The notes: a model not told the origin generated them from the letters alone. Shown: positions 17,197 through 25,326, counted from the stretch's first letter. The stretch: DNA of 64,000 bases from Micromonosporaceae bacterium KJ-029 (GCA_005402585.1 BIFP01000068.1:248001-312000); one strand, 5' to 3'. Made by a program: numbers and translations.

Positions 17197-17879
17197 TGCC
17201 ACCGCCGGTTGATTCCGCCACCGTCCCGCCCCGGGGCCGGCGGGTACGCGAGACGATCGCGCAGTTGCGCCAGCGGATCATGGATGGCGAGTGGCCGGTG
17301 GGCAGCCGGATCCCGACCGAGCCGCAGCTGGTTGACGCCCTCGGCGTGGGGCGCAACACGGTGCGCGAGGCGGTCCGGGCCCTCGCGCACGCCGGAGTGC
17401 TGGAGTGCCGGCAGGGCTCGGGCACCTACGTCCTCACCACCGACGAACTGGCCCCGGTGGTGGCCCGCCGGCTCACCGACGACCGGATGGCCGAGGTGAT
17501 CGAGGTGCGCCGCGCCTTCGAGGTGGAGGCCGCGCGGCTGGCCGCGCGGCGGCGTACCGCCGAGGACCTGGCCGCGCTCGACGGCGCGCTGGCCGCCCGC
17601 GAGGCGGCCTGGCGCGGGGGCCGGGTCGAGGAGTTCGTGGAGGCCGACGCCGCGCTGCACACCGCCGTGGTCGCGGCCGCGCACAACGGCATGCTCGCCG
17701 AGTTGTACGCCTCCGTCGGCGCCGCCCTGCGCAGCACCGTGGCCTACGCGACCGGCGACACGCTGGCCCCGGAACGCCACATCGACCACGCCCGGCTGGT
17801 GGCGGCCATCCGGGCCGGTGACCCCGAGCTGGCCGCCCGGGAAGCCGGCGCTTTTCTGGAGCCCTCGCCCGGGGCATAG
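17196..17879 (+). CDS. GntR-family regulator, FadR/FCD subfamily
   Basis: This 227-residue protein has an N-terminal winged helix (about 15-82: LRQRIMDGEWPVGSRIPTEPQLVDALGVGR with NTVREAVRALAHAGVLE, then RQGSGTYV). A C-terminal all-helical FCD effector domain follows (EVIEVRRAFEVEAARLAA, EADAALHTAVVAAAHN, HARLVAAI). FCD proteins bind carboxylate ligands, often through a metal site. GTG 17196 overlaps the palindromic operator. It is divergent from the CynX-like transporter, which is the most probable target. Confidence 0.88.
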   Translation: MPPPVDSATVPPRGRRVRETIAQLRQRIMDGEWPVGSRIPTEPQLVDALGVGRNTVREAVRALAHAGVLECRQGSGTYVLTTDELAPVVARRLTDDRMAEVIEVRRAFEVEAARLAARRRTAEDLAALDGALAAREAAWRGGRVEEFVEADAALHTAVVAAAHNGMLAELYASVGAALRSTVAYATGDTLAPERHIDHARLVAAIRAGDPELAAREAGAFLEPSPGA

Positions 17880-17916
17880 GTTGTCCCCGACGAATCCGGA
17901 CACCTCGGGAGTACGA

Positions 17917-18390
17917 ATGCTCAAGGGCTTCAAGGACTTCATCATGCGCGGCAACGTCGTCGACCTCGCGGTCGGCGTCGTAATCGGCGCCGCGTTCACG
18001 GGCGTGGTCACCCAGCTCACCAAGTCGTTCCTGGAACCGCTGATCCGGGTCTTCGTGCTGCTGATCACCGGCAGCAGCAAGGGCATCGAGGGCACCGCGC
18101 CCAAGTTCCGGGGCATTCCCTTCGACTGGATCGCCTTCCTCAACACGCTGATCACGTTTGTGCTCACCGCGGCGGCGCTCTACTTCCTGGTGGTGTACCC
18201 GATGAACAAGCTGGCCGAGCGCCGGAAGCGCGGCGAGGAACCGCCGCCGGCCGCGCCGAGCGAGGAGGTCAAGCTGCTCACCGAGATCCGGGACGCCCTC
18301 GTCGCCGCCGGCCGGACCACCCCGGCTCAGCAGCGCGGTGCGCTGGACGACGTGCTCGGCCGCCGGGAGGAACCCCCCACCGCGCGCTGA
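17917..18390 (+). CDS. mscL: Large-conductance mechanosensitive channel MscL
   Basis: This 157-residue protein begins MLKGFKDFIMRGNVVDLAV, the hallmark MscL N-terminal helix and start of TM1. TM2 lies at about 68-92 (FLNTLITFVLTAAALYFLV). The C-terminal cytoplasmic helix has the KLLTEIRDAL pattern. It is a little longer than E. coli MscL because of a proline-rich linker and tail. MscL opens at high membrane tension to release solutes during osmotic downshock. A hairpin terminator follows 17 bp after the stop. Confidence 0.95.
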   Translation: MLKGFKDFIMRGNVVDLAVGVVIGAAFTGVVTQLTKSFLEPLIRVFVLLITGSSKGIEGTAPKFRGIPFDWIAFLNTLITFVLTAAALYFLVVYPMNKLAERRKRGEEPPPAAPSEEVKLLTEIRDALVAAGRTTPAQQRGALDDVLGRREEPPTAR

Positions 18391-18407
18391 ATCCGACACC
18401 CGCACAT

Positions 18408-18436
18408 CGGCCCCTGTGGGAATCCCGCAGGGGCCG
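18408..18436 (+). terminator. Hairpin terminator after mscL
   Basis: CGGCCCCTGTGGG and CCCGCAGGGGCCG form a 13-bp stem with one T-G wobble and an AAT loop. It begins 18 bp after the mscL stop. It also separates mscL transcription from the SOS-controlled gene whose box starts 7 bp later. Confidence 0.75.
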
Positions 18437-18443
18437 CACGAAG

Positions 18444-18459
18444 TCGAACACATGTTCGA
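18444..18459. promoter_or_regulatory. Perfect LexA/SOS box
   Basis: TCGAACACATGTTCGA is a perfect 16-bp palindrome and matches the actinobacterial SOS consensus TCGAAC-N4-GTTCGA exactly. It ends 12 bp before the ATG at 18472, the usual position for LexA repression. Confidence 0.85.
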
Positions 18460-18471
18460 TAGAGTCCCGCC

Positions 18472-18723
18472 ATGGAGCAGCGAAAGCACTGGTGGAACGG
18501 GAAATGGGGGCGGCTGGCCCGGCGGGACGTCTTCCTCCGGGTGGACGCCGACCGGTGGCACGTGGAGCAGCGGGCCGGCGGCGCCGAGGGAGTTTCCCGG
18601 TTCTACGAGTACGACACCGTCGACGAGGCCGAGGAGACGGTACGCGCGCTGCTCCAGGGCCCCGACACCTGGCGCGAACTCTCCCCCCGCCCCCCATCTG
18701 GCTGGACCACCCCCTCCCCCTGA
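18472..18723 (+). CDS. Small protein under predicted LexA control (function unknown)
   Basis: This 83-residue protein is rich in tryptophan and charged residues (MEQRKHWWNGKWGRLARRDV, RWHVEQRAGG, FYEYDTVDEAEETVRALL). It has no signal peptide or membrane segment and is probably one small cytoplasmic domain with a proline-rich tail. I do not recognise a named family. The perfect SOS box immediately upstream is the only functional clue and predicts induction by DNA damage. It lies between two hairpins and so forms a single-gene transcription unit. Confidence 0.8.
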   Translation: MEQRKHWWNGKWGRLARRDVFLRVDADRWHVEQRAGGAEGVSRFYEYDTVDEAEETVRALLQGPDTWRELSPRPPSGWTTPSP

Positions 18724-18734
18724 CCCCACCCGCA

Positions 18735-18782
18735 GATCTTGGTACGGAACCGCCCCCGGAAGGGCCGCTTCGTACCAAGATC
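18735..18782. repeat. 48-bp inverted repeat (GATCTTGGTACG type)
   Basis: GATCTTGGTACGGAA pairs with TTCGTACCAAGATC around a GC-rich 19-bp centre; one extra base bulges in the left arm. It starts 12 bp after the stop of the SOS-controlled gene. It could be a terminator or a mobile palindromic intergenic element. Confidence 0.65.
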
Positions 18783-18877
18783 CGGCGGGATGAGCAGGAG
18801 TTGGGCAGTGCGAGCGGGGTGGTGTTCAGGGAAACGGGTGGTGTTTAGGGAAAGCGGAGGGCGGGAACCGCGCGAGC

Positions 18878-19252
18878 ATGGAGCAGCAGGGCATCGATCA
18901 GCAGACGACCGTTTCGCGGGTCACCACCGGCATGCGGGTGGTCGACGCCGCCGGCCTCGACGTGGGCACGGTGGACCTCGTCCAGCGTGGCGACCCCAAC
19001 GCGGTAACCGTGCAGGCACCGACCGCAGATCCCGGCAGCAGCCTGGACGAACTGATCGAGTCCGCAGCCGTGGGGGAACCGGACGTGCCGGCGGACCTGG
19101 CCGCCCGGCTGCTGCGTACCGGCTATCTGAAGGTCTCCACCGACCTGGTCCCTACCGGCGCGGTCTACGTACTGGCCGACCAGATCGCCACCATCACCGA
19201 CGGCCAGGTCCTCCTCAACGCCCTAGCCACCGACCTCCCCCCCGAGGACTAA
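18878..19252 (+). CDS. PRC-barrel-like/DUF2171-like hypothetical protein
   Basis: This 124-residue soluble protein contains a PRC-barrel-like start (VTTGMRVVDAAGLDVGTVDLV) and a later segment resembling the second half of a barrel (YLKVSTDLVPTGAVYVLADQI). This arrangement is seen in small actinobacterial proteins annotated as DUF2171 or PRC-barrel. Function is unknown. ATG 18878 is 26 bp after the preceding open stretch ends and has no strong ribosome site. It is convergent with the BenE gene. Confidence 0.7.
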   Translation: MEQQGIDQQTTVSRVTTGMRVVDAAGLDVGTVDLVQRGDPNAVTVQAPTADPGSSLDELIESAAVGEPDVPADLAARLLRTGYLKVSTDLVPTGAVYVLADQIATITDGQVLLNALATDLPPED

Positions 19253-19351
19253 GCCACCTCTCCCCCCCACCGCACCCCCACCCTCCCCACCCTGGCCCCC
19301 TCCGCATGCCGCGCGCTTCTACGCATGCTGCGCGCGTGCGGGGTGGCCTGG

Positions 19352-20596
19352 TCAGGGGCGGGCGTGAGTCGGCGTGGCCTGGTCGGGGGCGGGCGGGGGT
19401 GGGGTGGCCTGGGACGGGGTGAGGTGCTCGGCGGTGGGCTGGGGTGGGGCGGAGCGTTTGCGGAAGAGCAGGAGCATCAGACAGCCGGCGAGCAGGCCCC
19501 AGAAAGCGCCGCCCACGCCGGCCAGCGACACGCCGGAGGCGGTGACCACCAGGGTGACCACTGCGGCTTCCCGCGCCGCCGGGTCGGCCAGTGCCGAAGC
19601 CAACGCGCTGGCGAGCGCGCCGAGCAGGGCCAGCCCGGCGACCGCTTCGATCAGCACCGGCGGCGCCCACCCGACCAGGGTGGTGACCGCGCCGGCACCC
19701 AGCCCCAGCAGGGCCAGTCCAACGCCGGAGGTCACCGAGGCGATCCAGCGGCGGTCCGGATCGGGGTGCGCGTCCGGGCCGGCGGTCAGCGCGGCGGTGA
19801 TGGCCGCCAGGTTGACCCCGTGCCCACCGGCCGGCGCGGCGACCACGCTGGCCAGCCCGGTGGCCCGCAACGCGGAGCCGAGCGGGGGCCGGTAACCGTA
19901 GCCGACCAGCACTGCGGTGCCGGGCACGTTCTGCGCGGCCATGGTCACCAGGAACAGCGGCAGCGCCAACCCGACCAGAGCCGGCACGCTCCACTGCGGC
20001 GCGGTCAACTCGACCACCGGACGCAGCCCGCCGGTGCCGCCGCCGGGGTTGGTAAGCGCGATCGCTCCCGCCGCCACCACCAGCGCACCGGGGACCGCCC
20101 AGCGCCGGGCGAACCGGTGCAGCAGCAGCCAGGAGAGCAGCACCGGGGCGGCCAGCCAGGGCACCTCGACGAGCGCGCGGACCGGCGCGGTACACAGCGG
20201 CAGCAGCACCCCGGCGAGCATCGCCCCGGCGACCGGCTTGGGGATCATCGCGACCGCCCGACCCAACGCCGGGAAGAGTCCGGCGGCCACGATGAGCAGC
20301 CCCGAGACGAGGAACGCCCCGACGGCGACCGGCCAGCCGCCGGGGATCGGGCCGGTGGCGACCAGCAGCGCCGCACCGGGCGTGGACCAGGCGACGCTCA
20401 GCGGCAGCCGGTGCCGCAAGCCCAGCCAGGCGGCACCAAGCCCGCAGGCGACGCAGAGTACGAGCAGCCCGGAGGCGGCCTGGGCCTCGGTCGCCCCGAC
20501 GGCCCGCAGCCCCGCCAGCACCACGGTGAACGAACTGGCGAACCCGACCAGCGCGCTCACCACGCCCGCCAGCACCGGTTGCACCCGGCCCACCAT
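19352..20596 (-). CDS. benE: BenE-family benzoate/H+ symporter-like transporter
   Basis: This 414-residue protein has about 12 membrane helices and a proline-rich tail. VQPVLAGVVSALVGFASSF at the start, AWSTPGAALL, MIPKPVAGAMLAGVL and the GYRPPLGSALRATGL / GGHGVNLAAITAAL region are characteristic of BenE. The family imports benzoate or related aromatic acids. No benzoate-catabolic genes are seen here, so the substrate is open. ATG 20596 is used; GTG 20602, two codons earlier, is possible. It is divergent from an XRE-cupin regulator, a pairing often seen for BenE. Confidence 0.88.
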   Translation of the reverse strand: MVGRVQPVLAGVVSALVGFASSFTVVLAGLRAVGATEAQAASGLLVLCVACGLGAAWLGLRHRLPLSVAWSTPGAALLVATGPIPGGWPVAVGAFLVSGLLIVAAGLFPALGRAVAMIPKPVAGAMLAGVLLPLCTAPVRALVEVPWLAAPVLLSWLLLHRFARRWAVPGALVVAAGAIALTNPGGGTGGLRPVVELTAPQWSVPALVGLALPLFLVTMAAQNVPGTAVLVGYGYRPPLGSALRATGLASVVAAPAGGHGVNLAAITAALTAGPDAHPDPDRRWIASVTSGVGLALLGLGAGAVTTLVGWAPPVLIEAVAGLALLGALASALASALADPAAREAAVVTLVVTASGVSLAGVGGAFWGLLAGCLMLLLFRKRSAPPQPTAEHLTPSQATPPPPAPDQATPTHARP

Positions 20597-20610
20597 GCCC
20601 ACCCCCGGTC

Positions 20611-20626
20611 GTTCCGTTTATGGAAC
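20611..20626. promoter_or_regulatory. Palindromic operator between benE and the XRE regulator
   Basis: GTTCCGTTTATGGAAC has 7-bp arms with one mismatch. It lies 14 bp from the transporter start and 24 bp from the regulator start. The position fits a shared operator for the XRE-cupin protein. Confidence 0.6.
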
Positions 20627-20650
20627 AGCAGCGTGTAGCACCATAGCGGG

Positions 20651-21295
20651 GTGCCGCAGTCACCACCAGACCCGCCCCCGCCCGCCGACACACCGATCGA
20701 ACCCGCACCGACACAGCCGCCGGTGGGGCGCGCGCCGACGACTTCACCCGTCGGCCTGGCCGGAGCTGACGCGGACACCTCGGCGATCGGTCGCCGGGTC
20801 CGCGCCCTGCGCGAGGCGCGCGGGATCTCGCTGTCCGCCCTGGCCCGGCTGGCCGGGGTGGGCAAGGCGACGCTCTCCGGACTGGAGAACGGCATCCGCA
20901 ACCCCACCCTGGAGACGCTGTACGCGGTCACCGCTCAGCTCGGCGTACCGCTGACCGCGGTGCTGTCCGGGCCGGCGGCCGGGCCGACCGTGCGCGGCGC
21001 GGCGGTCAGCGCCATCCTGTTGGAGGTGTTCGACGACGCGGACGCCACCTACGAGCTGTACCGGATGCGGGTCGCGCCCGGTCCCGGCCAGCTCTCACCC
21101 GCCCATCAGCCCGGGGTCACCGAACACGTCACGGTCTTCAGCGGGGTGCTGCGAGCCGGCCCGGCCGACGCGCCGCTGACCGCCGCCGCCGGTGGGCACC
21201 TGCGCTGGACCTCCGACGTGCCGCACGGGTACGCCGCCGTCGGCGACGAGGAGGTGGCGGCCAGCCTCCTGCTCCGCTACCCCCGACAGGGGTGA
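20651..21295 (+). CDS. XRE-family regulator with C-terminal cupin domain
   Basis: This 214-residue protein starts with a proline-rich 45-residue leader, followed by a helix-turn-helix (about 46-105: IGRRVRALREARGISLSALARLAGV with KATLSGLENG). The C-terminal cupin-like domain (about 115-210) includes HVTVFSGVLRAG and a late W-S-D-V-P-H-G-Y segment. Such proteins sense a small ligand in the cupin and repress adjacent transporters. The GTG start at 20651 is the first that yields the complete protein. The neighbour benE and the palindrome between them are its likely targets. Confidence 0.85.
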   Translation: MPQSPPDPPPPADTPIEPAPTQPPVGRAPTTSPVGLAGADADTSAIGRRVRALREARGISLSALARLAGVGKATLSGLENGIRNPTLETLYAVTAQLGVPLTAVLSGPAAGPTVRGAAVSAILLEVFDDADATYELYRMRVAPGPGQLSPAHQPGVTEHVTVFSGVLRAGPADAPLTAAAGGHLRWTSDVPHGYAAVGDEEVAASLLLRYPRQG

Positions 21296-21337
21296 GGAAG
21301 GTTCGCTGACGCGGGTGACCGGCGTCCGCGTGACAGC

Positions 21338-22559
21338 TCAGCCGTCCACCGGCGCCGGTGCCACCATCCGCCGACGGACGGCCCAGAGCGCCACCTCGGT
21401 CCGTGAGGCCGAGCCGGTCTTGCGCAGCAGGTTGGACACGTGCACGGTGACCGTCCGCACCGAGATGCCGAGGGCACGGGCCACCTGCTTATTGGACATC
21501 CCGGCGACCAGACATTCGAGCACCTCGACCTCCCGACCGGTCAGGTCGGCCAGCTCGGCCAGCTCGGTGAGGCCGCCAAGGTCGATCGGCCCGGCCGAGG
21601 ACGGACCGCCAGAAGGCAAGCCACCGACCGAAGGCGAGCCACCCACCGAGGACGGACCGCCGGAAGGCGAGCCACCGACCGAAGCCGGGACGCCGACCAG
21701 GGACGAGCTGCCCACCGGAGCCGGGCGACCGGCCGGGGAGAGGTCGTCGGCCGGGGACCGGGTCGGGGACGGGAGGTCGACCGGGGCGGCTGGGCCGAGC
21801 AGCGCCTCCGGCGCCTGTCCGGCGTACGCGGCGAGCAGCTCGGTGAGGGCGTACGGGTTGCCGCCGGTCCGCTGCCAGACCCCGTGCACCAGCCCGGCGC
21901 AGGAAGCGCGGCCGGCGTACACCTGGGTCAGCACCTCGGCGACCTCGGCCGGACGCAGCGGCCCGAGGTGCTGGCGCACGACGCCGCGTACCCCGCAGAG
22001 GCGGGCCAGGGTGCGGCCGGCGAGTTCCGGTGCGACCGCGTGCGCCGCGGGCCTGGTGGCCACCACCAGCAGGGCCGGCAGCCCGGCAGCGGTGGCCAGC
22101 TCGCCGACCAGGTTGAGGCTGGCCGGGTCGAGCGCGTGCAGGTCCTCCACCACGAGCACCGCCGGGCCGGCACCGACCAGCACCCGGACGGTACGCACGG
22201 CGAGGCGGAGCAGGCTGCCGGGGGGCGTAGCGCTCGCGCGGTGCGGTGGGCTGCTGGGCGAGCCAGGCCAGCGCGTCCGCCGGAAGGTCGAGCCGGCTGG
22301 TGTCGCGCCCACTCAGCACGGCGGCCAACCAGTCGTACGGGGCAGGGCTGTGCACCCGGGCAGCGCCGCTGAGGACCACCTCGGGCCGTGGGGTGAAGCC
22401 GTCCAGCGCGGCGGCGACCAGCAGGCTCTTGCCCACGCCCGCGCCCCCGGTGACGACGGCGACAGCCGGCGACCGGCGGCGGCCATCGACCACGGTGGAC
22501 CACGCCCGGTCCAGCTCAGCCAGCTCACCGGCGCGCCCGACCATGGACACCGGCAACAT
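21338..22559 (-). pseudogene. LuxR-family regulator with AAA ATPase domain, frameshifted
   Basis: The first part reads from 22559 in one frame: Walker A GGAGVGKS, then LSGRDTSRLDLPADALAWLAQQ, ending at RERYAP. The rest continues in another frame to 21338: VLVVEDLHALD (Walker B), ATRPAAHAV, a low-complexity linker rich in GGSPS repeats, and a C-terminal LuxR helix-turn-helix (DLTGREVEVLECLVAGMSNKQVARALG). The break falls in a six-base G/C run at 22220-22225; one base fewer joins the frames as RYAPGSLLRLA. It may be a pseudogene, a phase-variable gene or a sequencing error. At about 407 residues it is far shorter than LAL regulators. Confidence 0.75.
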
Positions 22560-22568
22560 TCCTCAACC

Positions 22569-22586
22569 CTACGCAGTAGTGCGTAG
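22569..22586. promoter_or_regulatory. Inverted repeat between the LuxR and phosphatase genes
   Basis: CTACGCA-GTAG-TGCGTAG is a perfect 7-bp inverted repeat with a 4-bp spacer. It lies 9 bp upstream of the LuxR start and 36 bp upstream of the phosphatase start. It could be an operator for either gene; the binding protein is unknown. Confidence 0.45.
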
Positions 22587-22622
22587 AGACGCGGGAAGGG
22601 TCTTCTTGGCAAGCTTGACCCC

Positions 22623-23342
22623 ATGACGCTGATCCTCCGCTCGGCCATCCTCAACGACATCGGCCTGGTCCGAACCAACAACGAGGACTCGGCCCTCGCC
22701 GGCGACCGCCTCGTCGCGGTGGCCGACGGCATGGGTGGGCTGCCCGCCGGTGAGGTGGCCAGCGAGATCGTCATCCGGATTCTCGACGAGCTGATCCCGC
22801 CGACCACCCCGGACGCCGCCTCCGACGCGCTGCGTGCCGTGGTGAGCACGGCCAACCAGCGGATCCACGCCGCGATCGCCGCCGACCCCGCCCGCGACGG
22901 CATGGGTACGACCCTGACCGCTGCCCTGCTCGCCGGGGACACGCTGGTGCTCGCCCAGGTCGGCGACTCCCGCTGTTACCTGCTGCGCGGGGGCCAGCTG
23001 CGCCAGCTGACCCGCGACGACACGTTCGTGCAGGCGTTGGTCGACCAGGGGGCGCTCTCCCCGGAGCAGGCCCGGCACCATCCGCAGCGGTCCCTGGTGA
23101 CCCGCGCGGTGCAGGGCTCGGACGCACCGCCGACGATGGGAATGGTGACCGTCGCCGCCGGTGACCGTCTGCTGCTGTGCAGCGACGGGCTCTCCGACTA
23201 CGTGGCCGACGAGGCGATCGCCGCCACGCTGAGCCTGCACGCCGACCGCCACCAGTGCGGCGAGCAGCTGGTGAAGCTCGCCCACCAGGCCGGCGCGCCG
23301 GACAACGTCACCGTCGTGATCTCCGACATCACCACCGGTTGA
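22623..23342 (+). CDS. PP2C-family protein serine/threonine phosphatase
   Basis: This 239-residue soluble PppA/PstP-like phosphatase has all the core metal motifs: RTNNEDS, VADGMGG, GMGTTLTAALL, VGDSRCYLLR, LCSDGLSD and DNVTVVISD. It has no membrane anchor, unlike the cell-division phosphatase PstP. It would remove phosphate from serine/threonine on targets of Hanks-type kinases. No cognate kinase is in the window. ATG 22623 is clear and the protein is of standard length. Confidence 0.9.
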   Translation: MTLILRSAILNDIGLVRTNNEDSALAGDRLVAVADGMGGLPAGEVASEIVIRILDELIPPTTPDAASDALRAVVSTANQRIHAAIAADPARDGMGTTLTAALLAGDTLVLAQVGDSRCYLLRGGQLRQLTRDDTFVQALVDQGALSPEQARHHPQRSLVTRAVQGSDAPPTMGMVTVAAGDRLLLCSDGLSDYVADEAIAATLSLHADRHQCGEQLVKLAHQAGAPDNVTVVISDITTG

Positions 23343-23444
23343 GCCGAGCCGGCTCCCACCCAGAAGACCAGACCGGGATGAAGCAGGCGCGGCGGGGCCG
23401 GAGCGCCGTCGCGCCGGTCCCGCGTGCCCACATTTGCGGCTAGG

Positions 23445-23472
23445 TAGTTGTGCCATCTAGATAGCACCACTA
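23445..23472. promoter_or_regulatory. PadR-type operator overlapping a leaderless promoter
   Basis: A 28-bp palindrome, TAGTtGTGCcATCTA-GATaGCACcACTA, has 14-bp arms with two mismatches. It ends in TAGGGT (23471-23476), a plausible -10 eight bases before the GTG start. A dimeric PadR bound here would block the promoter of its own operon. Confidence 0.6.
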
Positions 23473-23483
23473 GGGTTCGGCGG

Positions 23484-23822
23484 GTGGATTCCGACCGTCG
23501 TGGGCAATGGCTGCGCGGGGTGCTCGACCTCTGCGTGCTCGCCCTGCTGCGAGAAGGCGAGTCCTACGGCTACCAGATCGCCCAGTCACTCGACGCCGCG
23601 GGCGTCGGGCCGATCCAGGGCGGCACGCTCTACCCGGTGCTGCTGCGGCTGCAACGCACCGGCCTGGTCACCGCTCAGTGGCGGGAGGGCGGGTCGGGTC
23701 CGGCCCGCAAGTACTACCAGCTCACCGAAGACGGGTGGACGGCGCTGCACCAGGGCGGCAACGCCTGGCTGGCGTTCGTGGCGCCGGTGACCGGCATCGT
23801 CACGAAGGGGGTCGAGGGGTGA
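23484..23822 (+). CDS. PadR-family transcriptional regulator
   Basis: This 112-residue winged-helix protein has the PadR core: GVLDLCVLALLREGESYGYQIAQSL, GGTLYPVLLRLQRTGLV and RKYYQLTEDGW. PadR proteins repress transporter operons and are released by small ligands. The GTG at 23484 gives the normal N-terminus (MDSDRRGQWLRG) and lies just after a -10-like TAGGGT. It is the first gene of a three-gene operon with an ABC exporter, overlapping the next gene by 4 bp (GTGA). Confidence 0.87.
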   Translation: MDSDRRGQWLRGVLDLCVLALLREGESYGYQIAQSLDAAGVGPIQGGTLYPVLLRLQRTGLVTAQWREGGSGPARKYYQLTEDGWTALHQGGNAWLAFVAPVTGIVTKGVEG

Positions 23823-24637
23823 ACGCCGACGAGTGGCTGCGGACGTTCGCGGCCGAGCTGCACCAGCGCCGGGTGGCGGTCGACGCCGCCCGGCACGTGG
23901 TCGCCGAGGCCGCCACGCATCTGCGCGAGGGTGGGGGCGACCCGTGGCTGGTCTTCGGCCCGCCGCAGTCGTACGCCGCCGCCATCGTGGAGAGCATCGG
24001 CACCACGCCCGGCCCCCGTCCGGGCCCGGTCCGGCTGCACGCCCGGGGCATCAACAAGCGGTACGGGCGACGCACGGTGCTGCGGGATGCGGCACTGACC
24101 GTACGGGCCGGGCAGATCGCCGCCGTGGTCGGCGCGAACGGCTGCGGCAAGAGCACCTTCCTGCGGATCTGTGCCGGGCTGGTCTCGCCGGACGCCGGCG
24201 AGGTCACCGTCTCCGGCCGGCTCGGCTACTGCCCCCAGCAGGGCGGCACCGCCGACTTCCTGCTGCCCGACGAGCACTTCGTACTGGTGGGCGCCGGTCA
24301 GGGCGTGGCCCGGGGGCCGGCCCGGCGCGCCGGCCGGACGGCGGCTCGGCATCTCGGCTGGGACGCCGAGGGCGACCTGCTCGCCCGACACCTCTCCGGC
24401 GGTACGCGGCAGAAGCTGAACCTCACCATGTCCACCCTCGCCGAGCCGGACGTGCTGCTGCTCGACGAGCCGTACCAGGGCTTCGACCAGGGCAGCTACG
24501 TCAACCTCTGGGACCAGCTGGTCCGGCTACGGGACGAGGGGAAGGCCATCGTCGTGGTGACCCACCTGCTCAACCAGCTCGACCGGGTCGACGTCGTCCT
24601 CGACCTGACCCCCGCCCAGCAGGGAGGCCGATCGTGA
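23819..24637 (+). CDS. ABC transporter ATP-binding protein
   Basis: The 272-residue protein starts with about 65 residues unlike a nucleotide-binding domain (EWLRTFAAELHQRRVAVDAARHVV), possibly a regulatory helical segment related to HAAS-type domains. It continues with a full ABC ATPase: Walker A GANGCGKST, Q-loop GYCPQQGG, signature LSGGTRQKLNL and Walker B VLLLDEPYQGFD. The N-terminal extension is unusual. GTG 23819 overlaps the PadR stop, and its own stop overlaps the permease start by 4 bp. Substrate is unknown; PadR-ABC operons often export drugs or peptides. Confidence 0.88.
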   Translation: MNADEWLRTFAAELHQRRVAVDAARHVVAEAATHLREGGGDPWLVFGPPQSYAAAIVESIGTTPGPRPGPVRLHARGINKRYGRRTVLRDAALTVRAGQIAAVVGANGCGKSTFLRICAGLVSPDAGEVTVSGRLGYCPQQGGTADFLLPDEHFVLVGAGQGVARGPARRAGRTAARHLGWDAEGDLLARHLSGGTRQKLNLTMSTLAEPDVLLLDEPYQGFDQGSYVNLWDQLVRLRDEGKAIVVVTHLLNQLDRVDVVLDLTPAQQGGRS

Positions 24638-25326
24638 ACCGGCTGGTCACCGTGGCCGAGATGACGCTGCGGGAGCTGGCGCGCCGCCGGGGCGTACTCC
24701 TGCTCCTGCTCCTGATGCCGTTGGTCTTCTGGCTGATCCGGCGGGACTCCTACGTCGGCCAGTCGATCCGCGCGTTGCTGCTCGGCATCAGCTGGGCGGT
24801 CAGCACCGCCGCGCTCTTCGCCACCAGCGCCGCCCGCGAGCTGGAACCCCGGCTCCGGCTCGCCGGCTACCGGCCACGTCACCTCTACCTCGGCCGGATG
24901 CTCGGCCTGTGGGCGCTCGGGCTGGCTATCTCGGTGCCGTTCTTCCTGCTCACCGTCTTCGACACGGCCAACCTGCGGTACGCCGGGATCGCCGTGGCGA
25001 TGCTCTGCTGCGTGGCGGTGGCCGCGCCGTTCGGCATGCTGATCGGCGCCCTGCTGCCCCGCGAGTTGGAGGGCACCCTGCTGCTGCTCACCGTGGTGGC
25101 GATGCAGATGCTGCTCGACCCGGGCAGTTCGGGAGCGAAGCTGACCCCGTTCTGGTCGAGCCGGGAGATCGCGACCTGGGCGGTGGACCACACCGACGAC
25201 GGTTACCTGACCCGGGGCTTCGTACACGGGCTGGTGGTCACCCTGCTGTTGACCGTGACGGTGGCGGGCGTCTTCGCGGTCCGGCTGCGCCGCCGCCGGC
25301 ACCTGCACCACGTGCCGCTCACCTGA
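24634..25326 (+). CDS. ABC transporter permease
   Basis: The 230-residue integral membrane protein has about six helices (starting LLLLLLMPLVFWLI) in an ABC-2-like layout but a reduced length. Segments RELEPRLRLAGYRPRHLYLGRM and FGMLIGALLPRELEGTLLLL resemble ABC-2 permeases. GTG 24634 overlaps the ATPase stop by 4 bp. It is the membrane partner of the preceding ATPase, and the two probably form a half-transporter homodimer. Function is otherwise unknown. Confidence 0.82.
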   Translation: MNRLVTVAEMTLRELARRRGVLLLLLLMPLVFWLIRRDSYVGQSIRALLLGISWAVSTAALFATSAARELEPRLRLAGYRPRHLYLGRMLGLWALGLAISVPFFLLTVFDTANLRYAGIAVAMLCCVAVAAPFGMLIGALLPRELEGTLLLLTVVAMQMLLDPGSSGAKLTPFWSSREIATWAVDHTDDGYLTRGFVHGLVVTLLLTVTVAGVFAVRLRRRRHLHHVPLT

